This document shows positions 26,644-36,185 of a stretch of DNA of 64,000 nt, in pieces. The notes under the pieces were generated by a model, which worked only from the letters and a program-made list of their open reading frames with translations, made no database searches and had not been told where the DNA came from. Every line of letters starts with the position of its first letter. The first letter of the stretch is position 1. The stretch comes from Alphaproteobacteria bacterium (GTDB lineage Bacteria > Pseudomonadota > Alphaproteobacteria > SMXP01): the NCBI GenBank assembly GCA_028285305.1, contig JANQPV010000013.1:1-64000 (forward strand), read 5' to 3'. A program made the position numbers and the translations under genes.

Positions 26644-28110
26644 GTGGCAATCGAGAGAATTATTGGGGTTCATTCGCCTCTTGAAGCTCGCATCGTCGAA
26701 CATATGGGTGGGGCGGTTTTGTGGGTTAGTGGATACTCTGTTTCAGCGGCCTGTTTTGGCTTGCCTGATTTGGATCTCATAAAGCCTCATGACAAGTTGC
26801 GCATCGTTGAACGGATAGCTGACGCGACAACACTGCGAATGATCGTGGATGCAGATGGTGGACTAGAAAACCAGGCCGATTTTGCGGCATTCCTGGAAGA
26901 GCTATCCCGACTCGGAATAGATGCAGTTTGCGTGGAAGACGAACAGATTCCCAAAACATCCGCTCTTTATCCTTCAGATGTCCCCCTCTTGTCACCAGAT
27001 GAGTTTTACGAGCGTATCCGATTCGTTGTTGAAAATTCCGATCTTAGGGTGATTGCCAGAACTAACGCCATTGTAAGAGGTCACACGACACCCGAGATCA
27101 CAGACCGGTTAAAGCTCGTAAATTCGGTGAAGGGTGTATCCGCCATAGCTCTACACGGATCAAATATACAAAGAATTTCATCGATTATCTCGGAGTTCCC
27201 CGATACCAAATTCTATTTGATTACTACACTTCTTAAAGAATCTGACTTAGGAGCAATCGAGAAAATGCCGCTGGCAGGTTTGATATTTGGTCATGATATG
27301 CTCTTTGCTTCGGTTCTAGAACAAAGCAAAACCGCCCGCCGAATAATGCAAATGGGTCTTCCCTTGCCAACTCGGAAAGCAGCGTCGGATCTGGTTGATG
27401 CACTGGTAGGCTATTCAGAGAAGCACTCGCAGATAGAAGAAGAGATGAAGTTATACTACGCCGACCGCGCACCAGAGTACGACGATTGGTATGACCGTCT
27501 GAACGCCTATGAAAAAAGTCCCAAACTTAATCAAATGTGGTTCGATGACCTGCAAACCCTTGAGAGAGTACTTAAGCGGATCTCTGGTGAAAACATTCTA
27601 GAACTGGGAGCAGGAACGGGTCGTTGGTCAAAATTGCTCTTAGAACGCAACACATTAACGGCGACTGACGCCGCTGAAGAGATGCTCGAGATTAATCGAT
27701 TACAAACGGGCGTTAGGGGCAGGCTTCTTGACATCTTCTTGGATCCACCCAGGTGGCTTCGCGGTCAATACACCGCTTGTTTCTTTAGTTTTTTGATCAG
27801 CCATATTCCCCCATCGCGCATGAAAAACTTGATAGCAGTTGTGGACGCCGCACTGCCGATGGAAGGGGGACGGATTGTGATTGTAGATTCATACTACAAT
27901 CCAACTGAGCTAAACTGTCTTTCGCACAAAGACGATATTCAAATTCGTGCACTGAAAGACGGAAGATCATATAGAGTCTATAAACATTACTACACACAAG
28001 CTGAGCTTGAGGCATTCGCGAACAGGTACCTAGAAAAATGGTCATTGAGTTTTACCGAGAACTATTTTTTTGTTTTAGATGGTAAGCGGTCCAAAAAACT
28101 GCTTGCATAG
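26644..28110 (+). CDS. PEP mutase/isocitrate lyase-like domain fused to a SAM methyltransferase
   Basis: This 488-residue protein is a fusion. Residues about 5-250 form a PEP-mutase/isocitrate-lyase barrel: GYSVSAACFGLPD, the metal-binding VDADGG, VEDEQIPKTSALY in place of the mutase EDKxFPKTNS, and VIARTNA. The Lys-to-Glu and Asn-to-Ser changes make a standard mutase reaction doubtful; a lyase or hydrolase reaction is possible. Residues about 260-480 form a class I methyltransferase with ENILELGAGTGRW as the SAM loop. The start is GTG at 26644 using GGAG in the inverted repeat. It converges on the STAND-type gene, with 17 bp between stops. AT content is higher than in the preceding genes. 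Confidence 0.78.
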   Translation: MAIERIIGVHSPLEARIVEHMGGAVLWVSGYSVSAACFGLPDLDLIKPHDKLRIVERIADATTLRMIVDADGGLENQADFAAFLEELSRLGIDAVCVEDEQIPKTSALYPSDVPLLSPDEFYERIRFVVENSDLRVIARTNAIVRGHTTPEITDRLKLVNSVKGVSAIALHGSNIQRISSIISEFPDTKFYLITTLLKESDLGAIEKMPLAGLIFGHDMLFASVLEQSKTARRIMQMGLPLPTRKAASDLVDALVGYSEKHSQIEEEMKLYYADRAPEYDDWYDRLNAYEKSPKLNQMWFDDLQTLERVLKRISGENILELGAGTGRWSKLLLERNTLTATDAAEEMLEINRLQTGVRGRLLDIFLDPPRWLRGQYTACFFSFLISHIPPSRMKNLIAVVDAALPMEGGRIVIVDSYYNPTELNCLSHKDDIQIRALKDGRSYRVYKHYYTQAELEAFANRYLEKWSLSFTENYFFVLDGKRSKKLLA

Positions 28111-28127
28111 TGAAAGAAGAGCTCCAA

Positions 28128-31100
28128 CTAGTGAAAACGTGGGCTGACATAAATGTCTCTTTCAAGTTTTTGGTCTTTGGCAAGAGTTTGATAATATTTC
28201 TGCTTCTCGGTTTGGCCGGACAACTCCCCATATTTAGCAAGAGCTTCATAAGTGCGATCAAGATTCCAAAAATTTTCTTGCTCAACTTGGAGTTCTAGAC
28301 TTCGGCGCAGCAGCGCATATCCCTGTTCGAGCCAGTTGTCATGATTTCGTCGCTCGCGCTGATAGCGCATGATGTAGAAATTGCCGTAGTGAAAGTATGT
28401 CGCCGCGATCCGAAACTGATCGTTCTCTATATTTCGCACCTGAATTGCGCGCTCAAACACCTTGACTGCCTGTTCGCCGTATTCACCGGACTTTTCGTAC
28501 ATGTACATATAAGTCTGCCCGATGTTGTTCAAGGTCGATCCCATCATCTTTCGATGTTGGTTCTTCGCAGCTATACGGTATGCACTCCAATAGTAACGTA
28601 GAGCGCTCGCAAAATCGCCTCGGCGCCTTTTTGTTGTTCCGAAATTGCTTCGCGCCAGAGAGATGAGTTCCGTGTCTCGGGTCTTAGCCGCCAACAGATT
28701 CATTTCATTGTACAATTTGCGAGTTTCATCAAAGGAACGCGAGAAATCACCTATGTGAGCCTCCACATTCAACAACCAAGCCCGGGCCTTAAGAGAAATG
28801 CCCTTGCTTTTCAATCTATTGATCAGTGCTCTGAGACCATCGACACTATTAAAAGAAAGGAATCTAGTTCCGATCCGGCCAAGCAATTCGGCCGCATCTT
28901 CGTACCGAGATGCATTCATCAAATGCAGGACTCTCCGTCTCTCGTCAAAGTGTCGCGATTTGTCATCTGGATGAAGATCGGAATTCTGAAATCTCAGAAA
29001 AGAGGCGATCATTAGATGCAGAGTGGCTGATTGTTCGGCGTCGGTTTGGCTACAGATTGCATCGCATATTGACGCATGCATCATATAGCACCTTTCTTTG
29101 CTGTTGTACTGAAGAATTGGGCTTCGTGTGAGAACAGAAATCGTTTCTGGAGAAAGCTCCAGAAATTCGAACAACGATGCTGGTGCAGCTCCGTCCAAAA
29201 GTGCAATTATTCTTAGGGTCCTCGTAACGGACTCGTTCTGTTGGTCCATTATTGAACCGACCAAATATGCTTGAAACTTTTCGACAGAAATTTGATAAGC
29301 CTGATCAAATGAGTGAGTCGCGAGATAAGCATCCAAGAGGTTCAATGCTAGCGGTATGCCGCCCGTCACAGCGTGAATTCTTGAACTGTTCCAGTCGGCG
29401 TGGTTAGCAACCACCTCTGATAGTCTTTGCAGAGAAGGGATGTATTCGTGCTGACATTGAGAAACATCGAAGGGCTTTAGCTCCAACAACTCGGAGTGAA
29501 AACTCGAACGTTGGATCTGGTTTGGCATAAGGCGTGTGGTAACAATTATTTTGGATGGACTGTCTTGCTCGCACAGGGCCTCAATTAGTTTTGCGAGGAC
29601 TGCAATGGTGCACTCCCCTGACGCGTTTTGAACCACCTCGAAGTTATCGAGAACAATAAGTAGTCGATTCGTTCTGAGGATCTTTACGGCCATTTCGATT
29701 CTATCGTGGTCTGACAGTTTAGAGTTCCCGTACAGAATTTGGAATTCGCGGGACCCAATAGACAAGAATGTATCGTTTAGAAACTTGAGTATTTCAGAAT
29801 CGTGTGTGTGTTCACTAAATCGGAAGACCCCAATGCCAACAAAGTGCTTTGCACTTGATGATATTAGATCTGCTGTTAGGACAGATTTGCCAACACCAGC
29901 AATTCCAATTAGCCAAAGCACGGCATCTTCGGAATCGAGGAAATCACTAATGAATCTGCGTTCCTTTTGTCGGTTGATAAGATCACCTTTGGACAGCGCT
30001 AGCATCGCTCGTTGCGGAATTGTTTTGGGCACGTCTGTCGGAGATACAGCAACTAGATTTCGACGAATACTTATCTCTGGATAACTTTTGGCCAAAGCTT
30101 CCAGATCTCGCTTGTCCCAAACAATAAGGTTGACATTCTTTCGGCTGGACCATGATATGATCATGGCGAGGTGCCGGTCGGTTAAGGTGGCGGTGACCGC
30201 GACAAGAATAGTTTGATTAGCTACCCCAGCAGCAGCTATTTGTTGCAAGAGCCCGTCTCGGACTTGAACAAACCCAGTGAATGCCAGTATAGAATGGTTT
30301 GCAAGACCTTCCTTCTGGGCATAGTCTGCAACCAGATCTTTTAGTGTATCGTGGTCCACGTGCTCCCACGTAATATTGGTAAGGGAACTCAATAGAACCC
30401 TTCGGACACGACTAACGACTTCATCTTCCAAACCCTTGGGACGACAAATCGAAAAATGGTCGGCCTCTACCGGTATGCAGTTTTCTTCGTCGTTCCGGGG
30501 AACACTTAGCTTTCGGGGAACCGCAGTATCGTGAATTCCAAATAAAAACGTGTGAGGAACAAAATGTCGTACCTCTTCCCACTGAAACCCGAGTTCTCTC
30601 AGGGTAGAGCTATAAGAAGCGAGATCCGAAATCTGGCGATTTCCAAGCAGCCGCCCAAACCGTCCGAGTGAAATTGATGGTATTCCCAAATGTGGTGTTG
30701 CTAATGTGACGAAATGTGCAACTCTTTGAAGTTCTCCTTTAGGAAGTCTAGTAAGCAAGAGCTTGATTATAAGTCCGCCCAAGCTGTGACCTATAAGGAC
30801 GATTTTTTCGTAACTTTCACAAAGATCAACAAACTCGCTGACAAAATGTTCCGCAATTGATTCTAACGATTCGATTGTCCGCAGCGGATCGGCGTCGGGT
30901 TTGAGCGCTCGCGCGACAACGCTCAAGGGAGAGTTTCCAAAGATGCCGGTTTGGTAGATATATTGGCCCCAGTCAAAATTTTCCCTTACAGCTGGGTCGG
31001 TCTGTAGATAGCTAAAGAAGTGCCGATCCGAATCGCCCAGAAATGCGGTCTTGTCGTCATTGAAACCATGCACAAAGAGCACGATTCTTGGCCTACCAAC

Positions 31101-31145
31101 TCCAAATACTTCGAGCATTGCTATCGATAACTCCGGATTATCCAT
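28128..31145 (-). CDS. Alpha/beta-hydrolase - NB-ARC (STAND) NTPase - TPR protein
   Basis: This 1005-residue protein has three parts. Residues 15-255 are an alpha/beta hydrolase with HGFND (oxyanion), GHSLGG (nucleophile Ser121), a likely Asp206 and His230. Residues about 285-365 resemble the end of a Mrr-like fold without an obvious active site. Residues about 390-690 are a STAND NTPase: Walker A GIAGVGKS (414-421) and Walker B LLIVLDNFE. The rest is TPR-like helical repeats. This is the effector-switch-sensor plan of bacterial and fungal NLR-like immune proteins; a lipase-type effector is inferred. The ATG at 31145 lies inside the right repeat and follows GAGA; a GTG at 31169 would add 8 residues. 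Confidence 0.85.
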   Translation of the reverse strand: MDNPELSIAMLEVFGVGRPRIVLFVHGFNDDKTAFLGDSDRHFFSYLQTDPAVRENFDWGQYIYQTGIFGNSPLSVVARALKPDADPLRTIESLESIAEHFVSEFVDLCESYEKIVLIGHSLGGLIIKLLLTRLPKGELQRVAHFVTLATPHLGIPSISLGRFGRLLGNRQISDLASYSSTLRELGFQWEEVRHFVPHTFLFGIHDTAVPRKLSVPRNDEENCIPVEADHFSICRPKGLEDEVVSRVRRVLLSSLTNITWEHVDHDTLKDLVADYAQKEGLANHSILAFTGFVQVRDGLLQQIAAAGVANQTILVAVTATLTDRHLAMIISWSSRKNVNLIVWDKRDLEALAKSYPEISIRRNLVAVSPTDVPKTIPQRAMLALSKGDLINRQKERRFISDFLDSEDAVLWLIGIAGVGKSVLTADLISSSAKHFVGIGVFRFSEHTHDSEILKFLNDTFLSIGSREFQILYGNSKLSDHDRIEMAVKILRTNRLLIVLDNFEVVQNASGECTIAVLAKLIEALCEQDSPSKIIVTTRLMPNQIQRSSFHSELLELKPFDVSQCQHEYIPSLQRLSEVVANHADWNSSRIHAVTGGIPLALNLLDAYLATHSFDQAYQISVEKFQAYLVGSIMDQQNESVTRTLRIIALLDGAAPASLFEFLELSPETISVLTRSPILQYNSKERCYMMHASICDAICSQTDAEQSATLHLMIASFLRFQNSDLHPDDKSRHFDERRRVLHLMNASRYEDAAELLGRIGTRFLSFNSVDGLRALINRLKSKGISLKARAWLLNVEAHIGDFSRSFDETRKLYNEMNLLAAKTRDTELISLARSNFGTTKRRRGDFASALRYYWSAYRIAAKNQHRKMMGSTLNNIGQTYMYMYEKSGEYGEQAVKVFERAIQVRNIENDQFRIAATYFHYGNFYIMRYQRERRNHDNWLEQGYALLRRSLELQVEQENFWNLDRTYEALAKYGELSGQTEKQKYYQTLAKDQKLERDIYVSPRFH
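31125..31145 (-). repeat. Right copy of 21-bp perfect inverted repeat
   Basis: This is identical to 26618-26638 on the opposite strand. It contains the start codon and first seven codons of the STAND-type gene. The two copies bracket a 4.5-kb pair of convergent genes, and a tyrosine recombinase gene starts 113 bp further on. Confidence 0.9.
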
Positions 31146-31257
31146 TGATTTCTCAAATGGTAGAACCACGCATTCTAACCAACTCTGAGTTGTTACGAAA
31201 ATATAAAAAAATCAACCACTTTATGCACCAATAGCGGTTCTAGAGACCGAGGGTGGC

Positions 31258-32160
31258 ATGAGTTTAACTGAGGCAGTTTCTGCGTTTCTATTGTATTGCG
31301 ACGTTGAACGAGGGTTTTCGCAAAATACGGTTTCGGCCTATCGCCGAGATCTTGGGCAGTTTCAGAAGTTCATTGGGAGACAAGATCTCCACGAAGCGCT
31401 CGTTGTTGGGACGCTGCAAGAATTTCTCGCTCACATGCTGGCGGAAAAGGAGCTTTCCGTAGCAACAGCCCGGCGAAGAATGGCGTGTTTGAGGGCCTTT
31501 AGCACCTTTGTAGAGGAGCGGTACAACCATCCCAACCCATTTGCGACGTGGTCCCCAAAAACAAAGATGCCAAAGCGATTGCCGCGCGCCGTCCCGGCAA
31601 GTGACGTGCAACGTCTCAGCAAATGGTTGGATAAAGATCCGTATTCAACAGAATCCGAAACGGCTTTTGGAGCTTTGGTTCTGACGGCTACAGGCGTGCG
31701 TATATCGGAGCTTTGCGCAATTCAGGCCAAAGACGTTTCGTATGATGGATCTTCCGTACGTATTCGCGGGAAAGGGAATAAGGATCGGATCGTCTACATA
31801 AGCAACCAAACACTCTGTAAGCGAATGCAAGTACGGCGCATGAAAGTCGAGACCTCAAATGGACCGGACGCTCCGATATTTAGGAACTCGCGCGGCGAGC
31901 CATTGACGGCGCAAACGTTCCGCAAACGGTTGAAATCGCTGGCCGAGTTATCCGGGATCACGACACGGATCACACCCCATTCACTCAGACATACGGCAGC
32001 GACTCTGCTCATTGAAGAGGGGACAGATATCCGTCTCGTACAACGCTTGCTCGGTCATGCCTCCATTTCAACAACGGAAATCTATACCCACGTCACGGAT
32101 CAAGCGCTAAAGAAGGCGATCATGCGGGCGGACACGATCGGTTCGATCCTATCGGGCTAA
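31258..32160 (+). CDS. XerC/D-like tyrosine recombinase
   Basis: This 300-residue protein has an N-terminal SAM-like core-binding domain (SQNTVSAYRRDLGQF, about 21-35) and a catalytic domain with the full set of residues: Arg148 (TGVRIS), Lys172 (GKGNKDR), His241 and Arg244 (HSLRH), His267 (LLGHAS) and Tyr276 (EIYTHV). The length equals that of XerC/XerD, which resolve dif sites, and of related integrases. It is divergent from the STAND-type gene, with both starts within 113 bp. The nearby inverted repeats with dif-like geometry make it the natural candidate for acting on them, though a chromosomal Xer role is not excluded. Confidence 0.92.
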   Translation: MSLTEAVSAFLLYCDVERGFSQNTVSAYRRDLGQFQKFIGRQDLHEALVVGTLQEFLAHMLAEKELSVATARRRMACLRAFSTFVEERYNHPNPFATWSPKTKMPKRLPRAVPASDVQRLSKWLDKDPYSTESETAFGALVLTATGVRISELCAIQAKDVSYDGSSVRIRGKGNKDRIVYISNQTLCKRMQVRRMKVETSNGPDAPIFRNSRGEPLTAQTFRKRLKSLAELSGITTRITPHSLRHTAATLLIEEGTDIRLVQRLLGHASISTTEIYTHVTDQALKKAIMRADTIGSILSG

Positions 32161-32185
32161 CAGTCTGTGCGTTCACAAACAAAAC

Positions 32186-32401
32186 CTACCACTTGTGCTC
32201 ACATTTCGCTTCGACCGGTTCCCCTTGATCGTCCGTCCAGATACCCGGTTCGTTAACGGCGTTGCGAAAGGATAGGCTGCCGACATCGTCCTCACTCGGA
32301 CCGGTGAGTATGCTCCAATTGAAAAGACCCGTAGGCAGCTTGCGGGTGATCTTTCCGCGAGTCTCTTCGTCTTTTCGGCAAGGGTTCGCGAGAATGACCA
32401 C
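32186..32401 (-). CDS. Hypothetical protein, possible fragment (71 aa)
   Basis: A 71-codon ORF starts at a GTG directly after an in-frame stop. It encodes a soluble, mixed-charge peptide ending EPVEAKCEHKW. Codon use is like the flanking chromosomal genes, but there is no recognisable domain or Shine-Dalgarno sequence. It may be the 3' remnant of a larger gene disrupted when the cassette beside it arrived. Confidence 0.35.
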   Translation of the reverse strand: MVILANPCRKDEETRGKITRKLPTGLFNWSILTGPSEDDVGSLSFRNAVNEPGIWTDDQGEPVEAKCEHKW

Positions 32402-32786
32402 CCATTAAGCCGTCGGCGATGGCCATTGGATTAACAAGATGACTTGATAGAATTTCCCATGCACGCGGCACCTTCATGATATGGGTGTCAAATCGGTACG
32501 CACCAGAAGGAGAGATTAGCGTACTTTTTTGCCCGAGCGACGCCGAATGGCCTGTCGAGGACGGAGTTGCCTGCCCGCAGCCGCTCGCTTGACTAGTGTT
32601 GCATAGAGCCCCATCTTGTCGCAAAACCGAAAGAACAGCTCGGGCATCTCGCTCGTGTCGGCCTCCTGATCGTGTCAGATGGGAGCGGGCTGCGCGCAAG
32701 CGGGGAAGGATTGCGATCCCCGAGCGTATCGTCACTTAAGTCAACCGCATCCTGGCTCGTCCAGGCTGCGATAGGAGAACAAACTC
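32402..32786. other. Intergenic gap upstream of ilvD
   Basis: No secure gene is seen. The only candidate is a 43-codon minus-strand ORF (32516-32647) for a very basic peptide starting MPELFFRFCDKMG. It has AGGAGG upstream, but at a long spacing of 14 nt. The gap separates the recombinase cassette from chromosomal-type sequence. Confidence 0.4.
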
Positions 32787-34625
32787 ATGCCTGAATTGCG
32801 CTCCCGCACTTCGACTCACGGACGCAACATGGCTGGTGCGCGCGGACTTTGGCGCGCCACCGGCATGCAGGACGGAGATTTCGGCAAACCGATCGTTGCC
32901 GTGTCCAATTCTTTCACCCAATTCGTGCCCGGACACGTCCATCTGAAAGATCTGGGCCAGCTCGTCTGCCGGCAAATTGAGGCGGCGGGCGGCGTAGCCA
33001 AAGAGTTTAACACAATCGCGGTCGACGATGGCATCGCCATGGGCCATGATGGCATGCTCTATAGCCTGCCGTCGCGGGAGATCATTGCCGACAGCGTCGA
33101 GTATATGGCCAATGCTCATTGTGCGGACGCGCTGGTATGTATTTCCAATTGTGACAAGATTACACCGGGCATGCTGATGGCCGCCATGCGTTTGAACATT
33201 CCGGCTGTCTTTGTTTCGGGCGGTCCCATGGAGGCCGGCAAGGTCGACTGGGGCGAAGAAGAGCGCAAGATCGATCTCATCGACGCGATGGTCGCTGCTG
33301 CCGACGACGCGGTCGGAGACAAAGAGTTGGCTGAGATCGAGCGCTCCGCGTGCCCTACGTGCGGCTCGTGCTCGGGCATGTTCACCGCCAATTCCATGAA
33401 CTGCCTGACTGAGGCTTTGGGCTTGTCGTTGCCCGGCAATGGCTCCACGCTCGCAACCCATGCGGATCGCAAGAATCTGTTTGAAGAAGCTGGGCGCCTG
33501 GTGGTCTCGCTTGCCAATCGATGGTACGGGGAGGGAGACGCCTCCGTCTTGCCACGGAACATCGCCAACTTTCGAGGGTTTGAGAATGCGATGACCGTCG
33601 ACATTGCCATGGGCGGGTCGACGAACACAGTTCTGCATCTTTTGGCCGCGGCGCAAGAGGCCGAGGTCGATTTCACGATGAGCGATATCGATCGCTTGTC
33701 GCGCAAAGTCCCGTGCGTGTGCAAAGTCGCGCCGGCCGTTGCGAACGTTCACATGGAAGACGTGCACCGGGCGGGCGGCATCATGGCCATTCTCGGCGAG
33801 CTCAACCGAGCCGGACTGATCCACGCCGATCAGCCGACGGTCCACAGCGCCACGCTGGGCGAAGCCATTGCCGAGTGGGATATCACGACGACCAACTCCG
33901 AACGCGCCAAAGAGTTCTATTCTGCCGCGCCGGGCGGCGTTCCCACGCAAACCGCCTTCAGTCAAAGTCGGCGCTATCCGTCGATCGATACCAACCGGGT
34001 CACCGGATGCATCCGCAGCGTCGACAACGCCTTCAGCCAAGATGGCGGCTTAGCCGTGCTGTACGGCAATCTCGCCGAAGACGGTTGTATCCTCAAAACG
34101 GCCGCGATGGACGAGTCCCAGTTTCAATTCGCTGGCAAAGCCCGCGTTTTTGAAAGCCAAGACGATGCGATCTCGGCCATTCTCGGCAACCGGGTGGAGC
34201 CCGGCGATATCGTCCTAATACGGTACGAAGGTCCCAAAGGGGGCCCGGGTATGCAGGAAATGCTTTACCCCACAAGTTATTTGAAAGCGAAAAAGTTGGA
34301 TACAGACTGTGCGCTGATCACCGATGGACGGTTTTCCGGCGGTACGTCGGGCCTCTCTATCGGGCATGTCTCACCCGAAGCGGCCCAGGGCGGAACAATC
34401 GCGCTGGTCGAAGACGGCGACATCATCAAGATCGATGTGTCGCAACGGTCGATCCATCTTGATGTGTTCGACGAGGAATTGGAGGCCAGAAAGGCAAAGG
34501 CGCTCGCTGCGAACAACGGCGTTTGGGAGCCGGCCTCCCCGCGCGAGCGCAAGGTCTCGAAAGCCCTGAAAGCTTACGCCCACTTCGCCACCAGCGCGGC
34601 CACCGGCGCCGTGCGGAAGCTTTAG
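32787..34625 (+). CDS. ilvD: Dihydroxy-acid dehydratase
   Basis: This 612-residue enzyme dehydrates 2,3-dihydroxy-isovalerate and 2,3-dihydroxy-3-methylvalerate to the keto acids in valine and isoleucine synthesis. Iron-sulfur ligands and signatures are visible: [12 protein letters not shown] (about 110-121), [20 protein letters not shown] (about 187-206) and the C-terminal [21 protein letters not shown]. Length matches the long IlvD of proteobacteria. AGGAG precedes the ATG. It has chromosomal codon use and marks the end of the recombinase cassette. It stands alone among unrelated genes. Confidence 0.97.
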   Translation: MPELRSRTSTHGRNMAGARGLWRATGMQDGDFGKPIVAVSNSFTQFVPGHVHLKDLGQLVCRQIEAAGGVAKEFNTIAVDDGIAMGHDGMLYSLPSREIIADSVEYMANAHCADALVCISNCDKITPGMLMAAMRLNIPAVFVSGGPMEAGKVDWGEEERKIDLIDAMVAAADDAVGDKELAEIERSACPTCGSCSGMFTANSMNCLTEALGLSLPGNGSTLATHADRKNLFEEAGRLVVSLANRWYGEGDASVLPRNIANFRGFENAMTVDIAMGGSTNTVLHLLAAAQEAEVDFTMSDIDRLSRKVPCVCKVAPAVANVHMEDVHRAGGIMAILGELNRAGLIHADQPTVHSATLGEAIAEWDITTTNSERAKEFYSAAPGGVPTQTAFSQSRRYPSIDTNRVTGCIRSVDNAFSQDGGLAVLYGNLAEDGCILKTAAMDESQFQFAGKARVFESQDDAISAILGNRVEPGDIVLIRYEGPKGGPGMQEMLYPTSYLKAKKLDTDCALITDGRFSGGTSGLSIGHVSPEAAQGGTIALVEDGDIIKIDVSQRSIHLDVFDEELEARKAKALAANNGVWEPASPRERKVSKALKAYAHFATSAATGAVRKL

Positions 34626-34750
34626 ACTCCGCGGCGGCGGGCTCTCGGCCTAAAAACCGCCAATCGGGCCGATGCCCCTTAACCTCGACCCGTGACAAGT
34701 CGGACTGTCAGGGGTACCCTCCTTCCCAGTTCGGTTTTGGGAAAGGGTGG

Positions 34751-36010
34751 ATGCCTGCCTTCAAACTGGTCGTCCGTGCCTTGGCACAATGGACGGTGTT
34801 GGCCGCGATCCTGGTGTGTGTGGGATTGGCTTATGTGGCAGATCCGGTGTTCGGCTTTGCCTCCGTCACCGCCCTCATCGCTTTTTCGATCTCCGGCGTC
34901 TTGGAATACCGTAAGTTTCGGGTTGAGCGCCGGTTCTTTTTCGGCAGCGAAGCCTCGCGGATCTCTTATCCCCTTGTTGTGTCGCTCAGTCTTGTCAATT
35001 CGCTCGCCCGCGCGCTGGTCGTCGGGGCGGCGGCTCTTTTGACATTTTCGGACCCGCAGGTATTTGTCGATTTGTCCCTCACGCCGAAACCGGCGGGGAT
35101 TCTAGAGCCCGTTTGGCAAAGCCAGAACACTCAGCTGTTGGACTACGCTTTCACTCTGGAGACGGCAACTGAATCCCTGGAGCTCATTCTCATTGCACTG
35201 ATTGGGGCGGGCGTACTCGTTTCCGTTTTGATCGACCAGGTCACCGCCGGACGCGGTCACCACTGGAGCCTCTTTCAACTCGCGGGCCTCTTCGGTGTAG
35301 CTTTTTCGTTATGCATCGTTCTGATGCAAGACGCGGACGAGGAGGCGTTCAAGGCACCCACGCCCCTGCAGGTCTCGATCGCTTTCGAACGCGTTGCGGC
35401 CGACCTGCCCCCGCTGACGGATTTGTATGACCCGTCCTTCCTCTGCAGAAAGATACTGCGCGGAGACGCGAGCGTCCCCATAGAAGACCGCGTTCCTCAA
35501 CGGGGAATGGCAGATGTCATCCTTGACCAAGCGACGGGCAAATCGATCCCTAACCCCTATGCCGTATTCGGCGAACTCAGCTGCGCTTACAGGCTCAAAG
35601 AGGACATACCTGCGTTTACGGACTATTGCGACATAGACGAGAGTCGCTGGCAACGACGCTTTACTCTGCGCGGCAACCCACCCGACTACGACAAGTGGGG
35701 GCGGGCCGGGTGCATGCCGGTGGGCGGCAGTTCGGCAAGGTCCGATGCCCAAAGCAGCCGGGTAGCGGAAAATTTGTCAGCAGACGAATATATCCGGCGC
35801 TTGCTGGTGACGACTGCGGTTGTGGATGGCTTCATCGACGAGCAAGTGAGCCGCGCCATCACCATTGCCGTCGATGAGGACACGAGCCTGGGAGCCGCGG
35901 TCGCCTGGCTCGCCCGCGTGCTGATCTCTGCTAAGCTTCTGCAAGGCCTCGTCATCGCCGTTTATGTCACGCTGGTGGTGCTGTTACTGGCGCCGAGGCG
36001 GGTGGGGTAA
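34751..36010 (+). CDS. Integral membrane protein of unknown function
   Basis: This 419-residue protein starts at the ATG at 34751, after AAGGGTGG; a longer in-frame reading into ilvD is not credible. Hydrophobic segments include about 13-32, 36-52, 76-98, 143-163 and 178-198, followed by a soluble central part with several cysteines (about 215-360) and a C-terminal helix (LLQGLVIAVYVTLVVLLLAP). The pattern suggests an inner-membrane protein with a periplasmic domain. I do not recognise the family. It may be co-transcribed with ilvD, which ends 125 bp upstream. Confidence 0.72.
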   Translation: MPAFKLVVRALAQWTVLAAILVCVGLAYVADPVFGFASVTALIAFSISGVLEYRKFRVERRFFFGSEASRISYPLVVSLSLVNSLARALVVGAAALLTFSDPQVFVDLSLTPKPAGILEPVWQSQNTQLLDYAFTLETATESLELILIALIGAGVLVSVLIDQVTAGRGHHWSLFQLAGLFGVAFSLCIVLMQDADEEAFKAPTPLQVSIAFERVAADLPPLTDLYDPSFLCRKILRGDASVPIEDRVPQRGMADVILDQATGKSIPNPYAVFGELSCAYRLKEDIPAFTDYCDIDESRWQRRFTLRGNPPDYDKWGRAGCMPVGGSSARSDAQSSRVAENLSADEYIRRLLVTTAVVDGFIDEQVSRAITIAVDEDTSLGAAVAWLARVLISAKLLQGLVIAVYVTLVVLLLAPRRVG

Positions 36011-36068
36011 TCCCATTAACGATAACGATAAACCGTGACCCCTTTGGTCTCATCGAAGAATTGAGGAA

Positions 36069-36185
36069 ATGGTGCGCCCAGAGGGAGATAGTTTGAACTC
36101 CCTGAGCGAGCTTTTTGAGACCTTAGAAGACTGGGAACACCAATTAAAGCATGCAGATATTGACTTCGAGGAGCTGGGATTATGA
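36069..36185 (+). CDS. Small acidic ORF coupled to mobC (30-38 aa)
   Basis: A short ORF overlaps the mobC start by ATGA, a sign of translational coupling. The ATG at 36069 gives 38 residues but has its Shine-Dalgarno too close. A TTG at 36093 has GAGGGAG 5 nt upstream and gives 30 residues. The peptide (SLSELFETLEDWEHQLKHAD, then IDFEELGL) is a strongly acidic amphipathic helix. It may be a leader or a small relaxosome partner. Confidence 0.5.
   Translation: MVRPEGDSLNSLSELFETLEDWEHQLKHADIDFEELGL

Noticed and set aside
26618-26764. A 48-codon ORF starting MDNPELS inside the left inverted repeat
   Set aside because: It overlaps the GTG-start fusion gene in another frame and soon loses similarity to the STAND protein, so it is best explained as the repeat carrying that gene's start codon.
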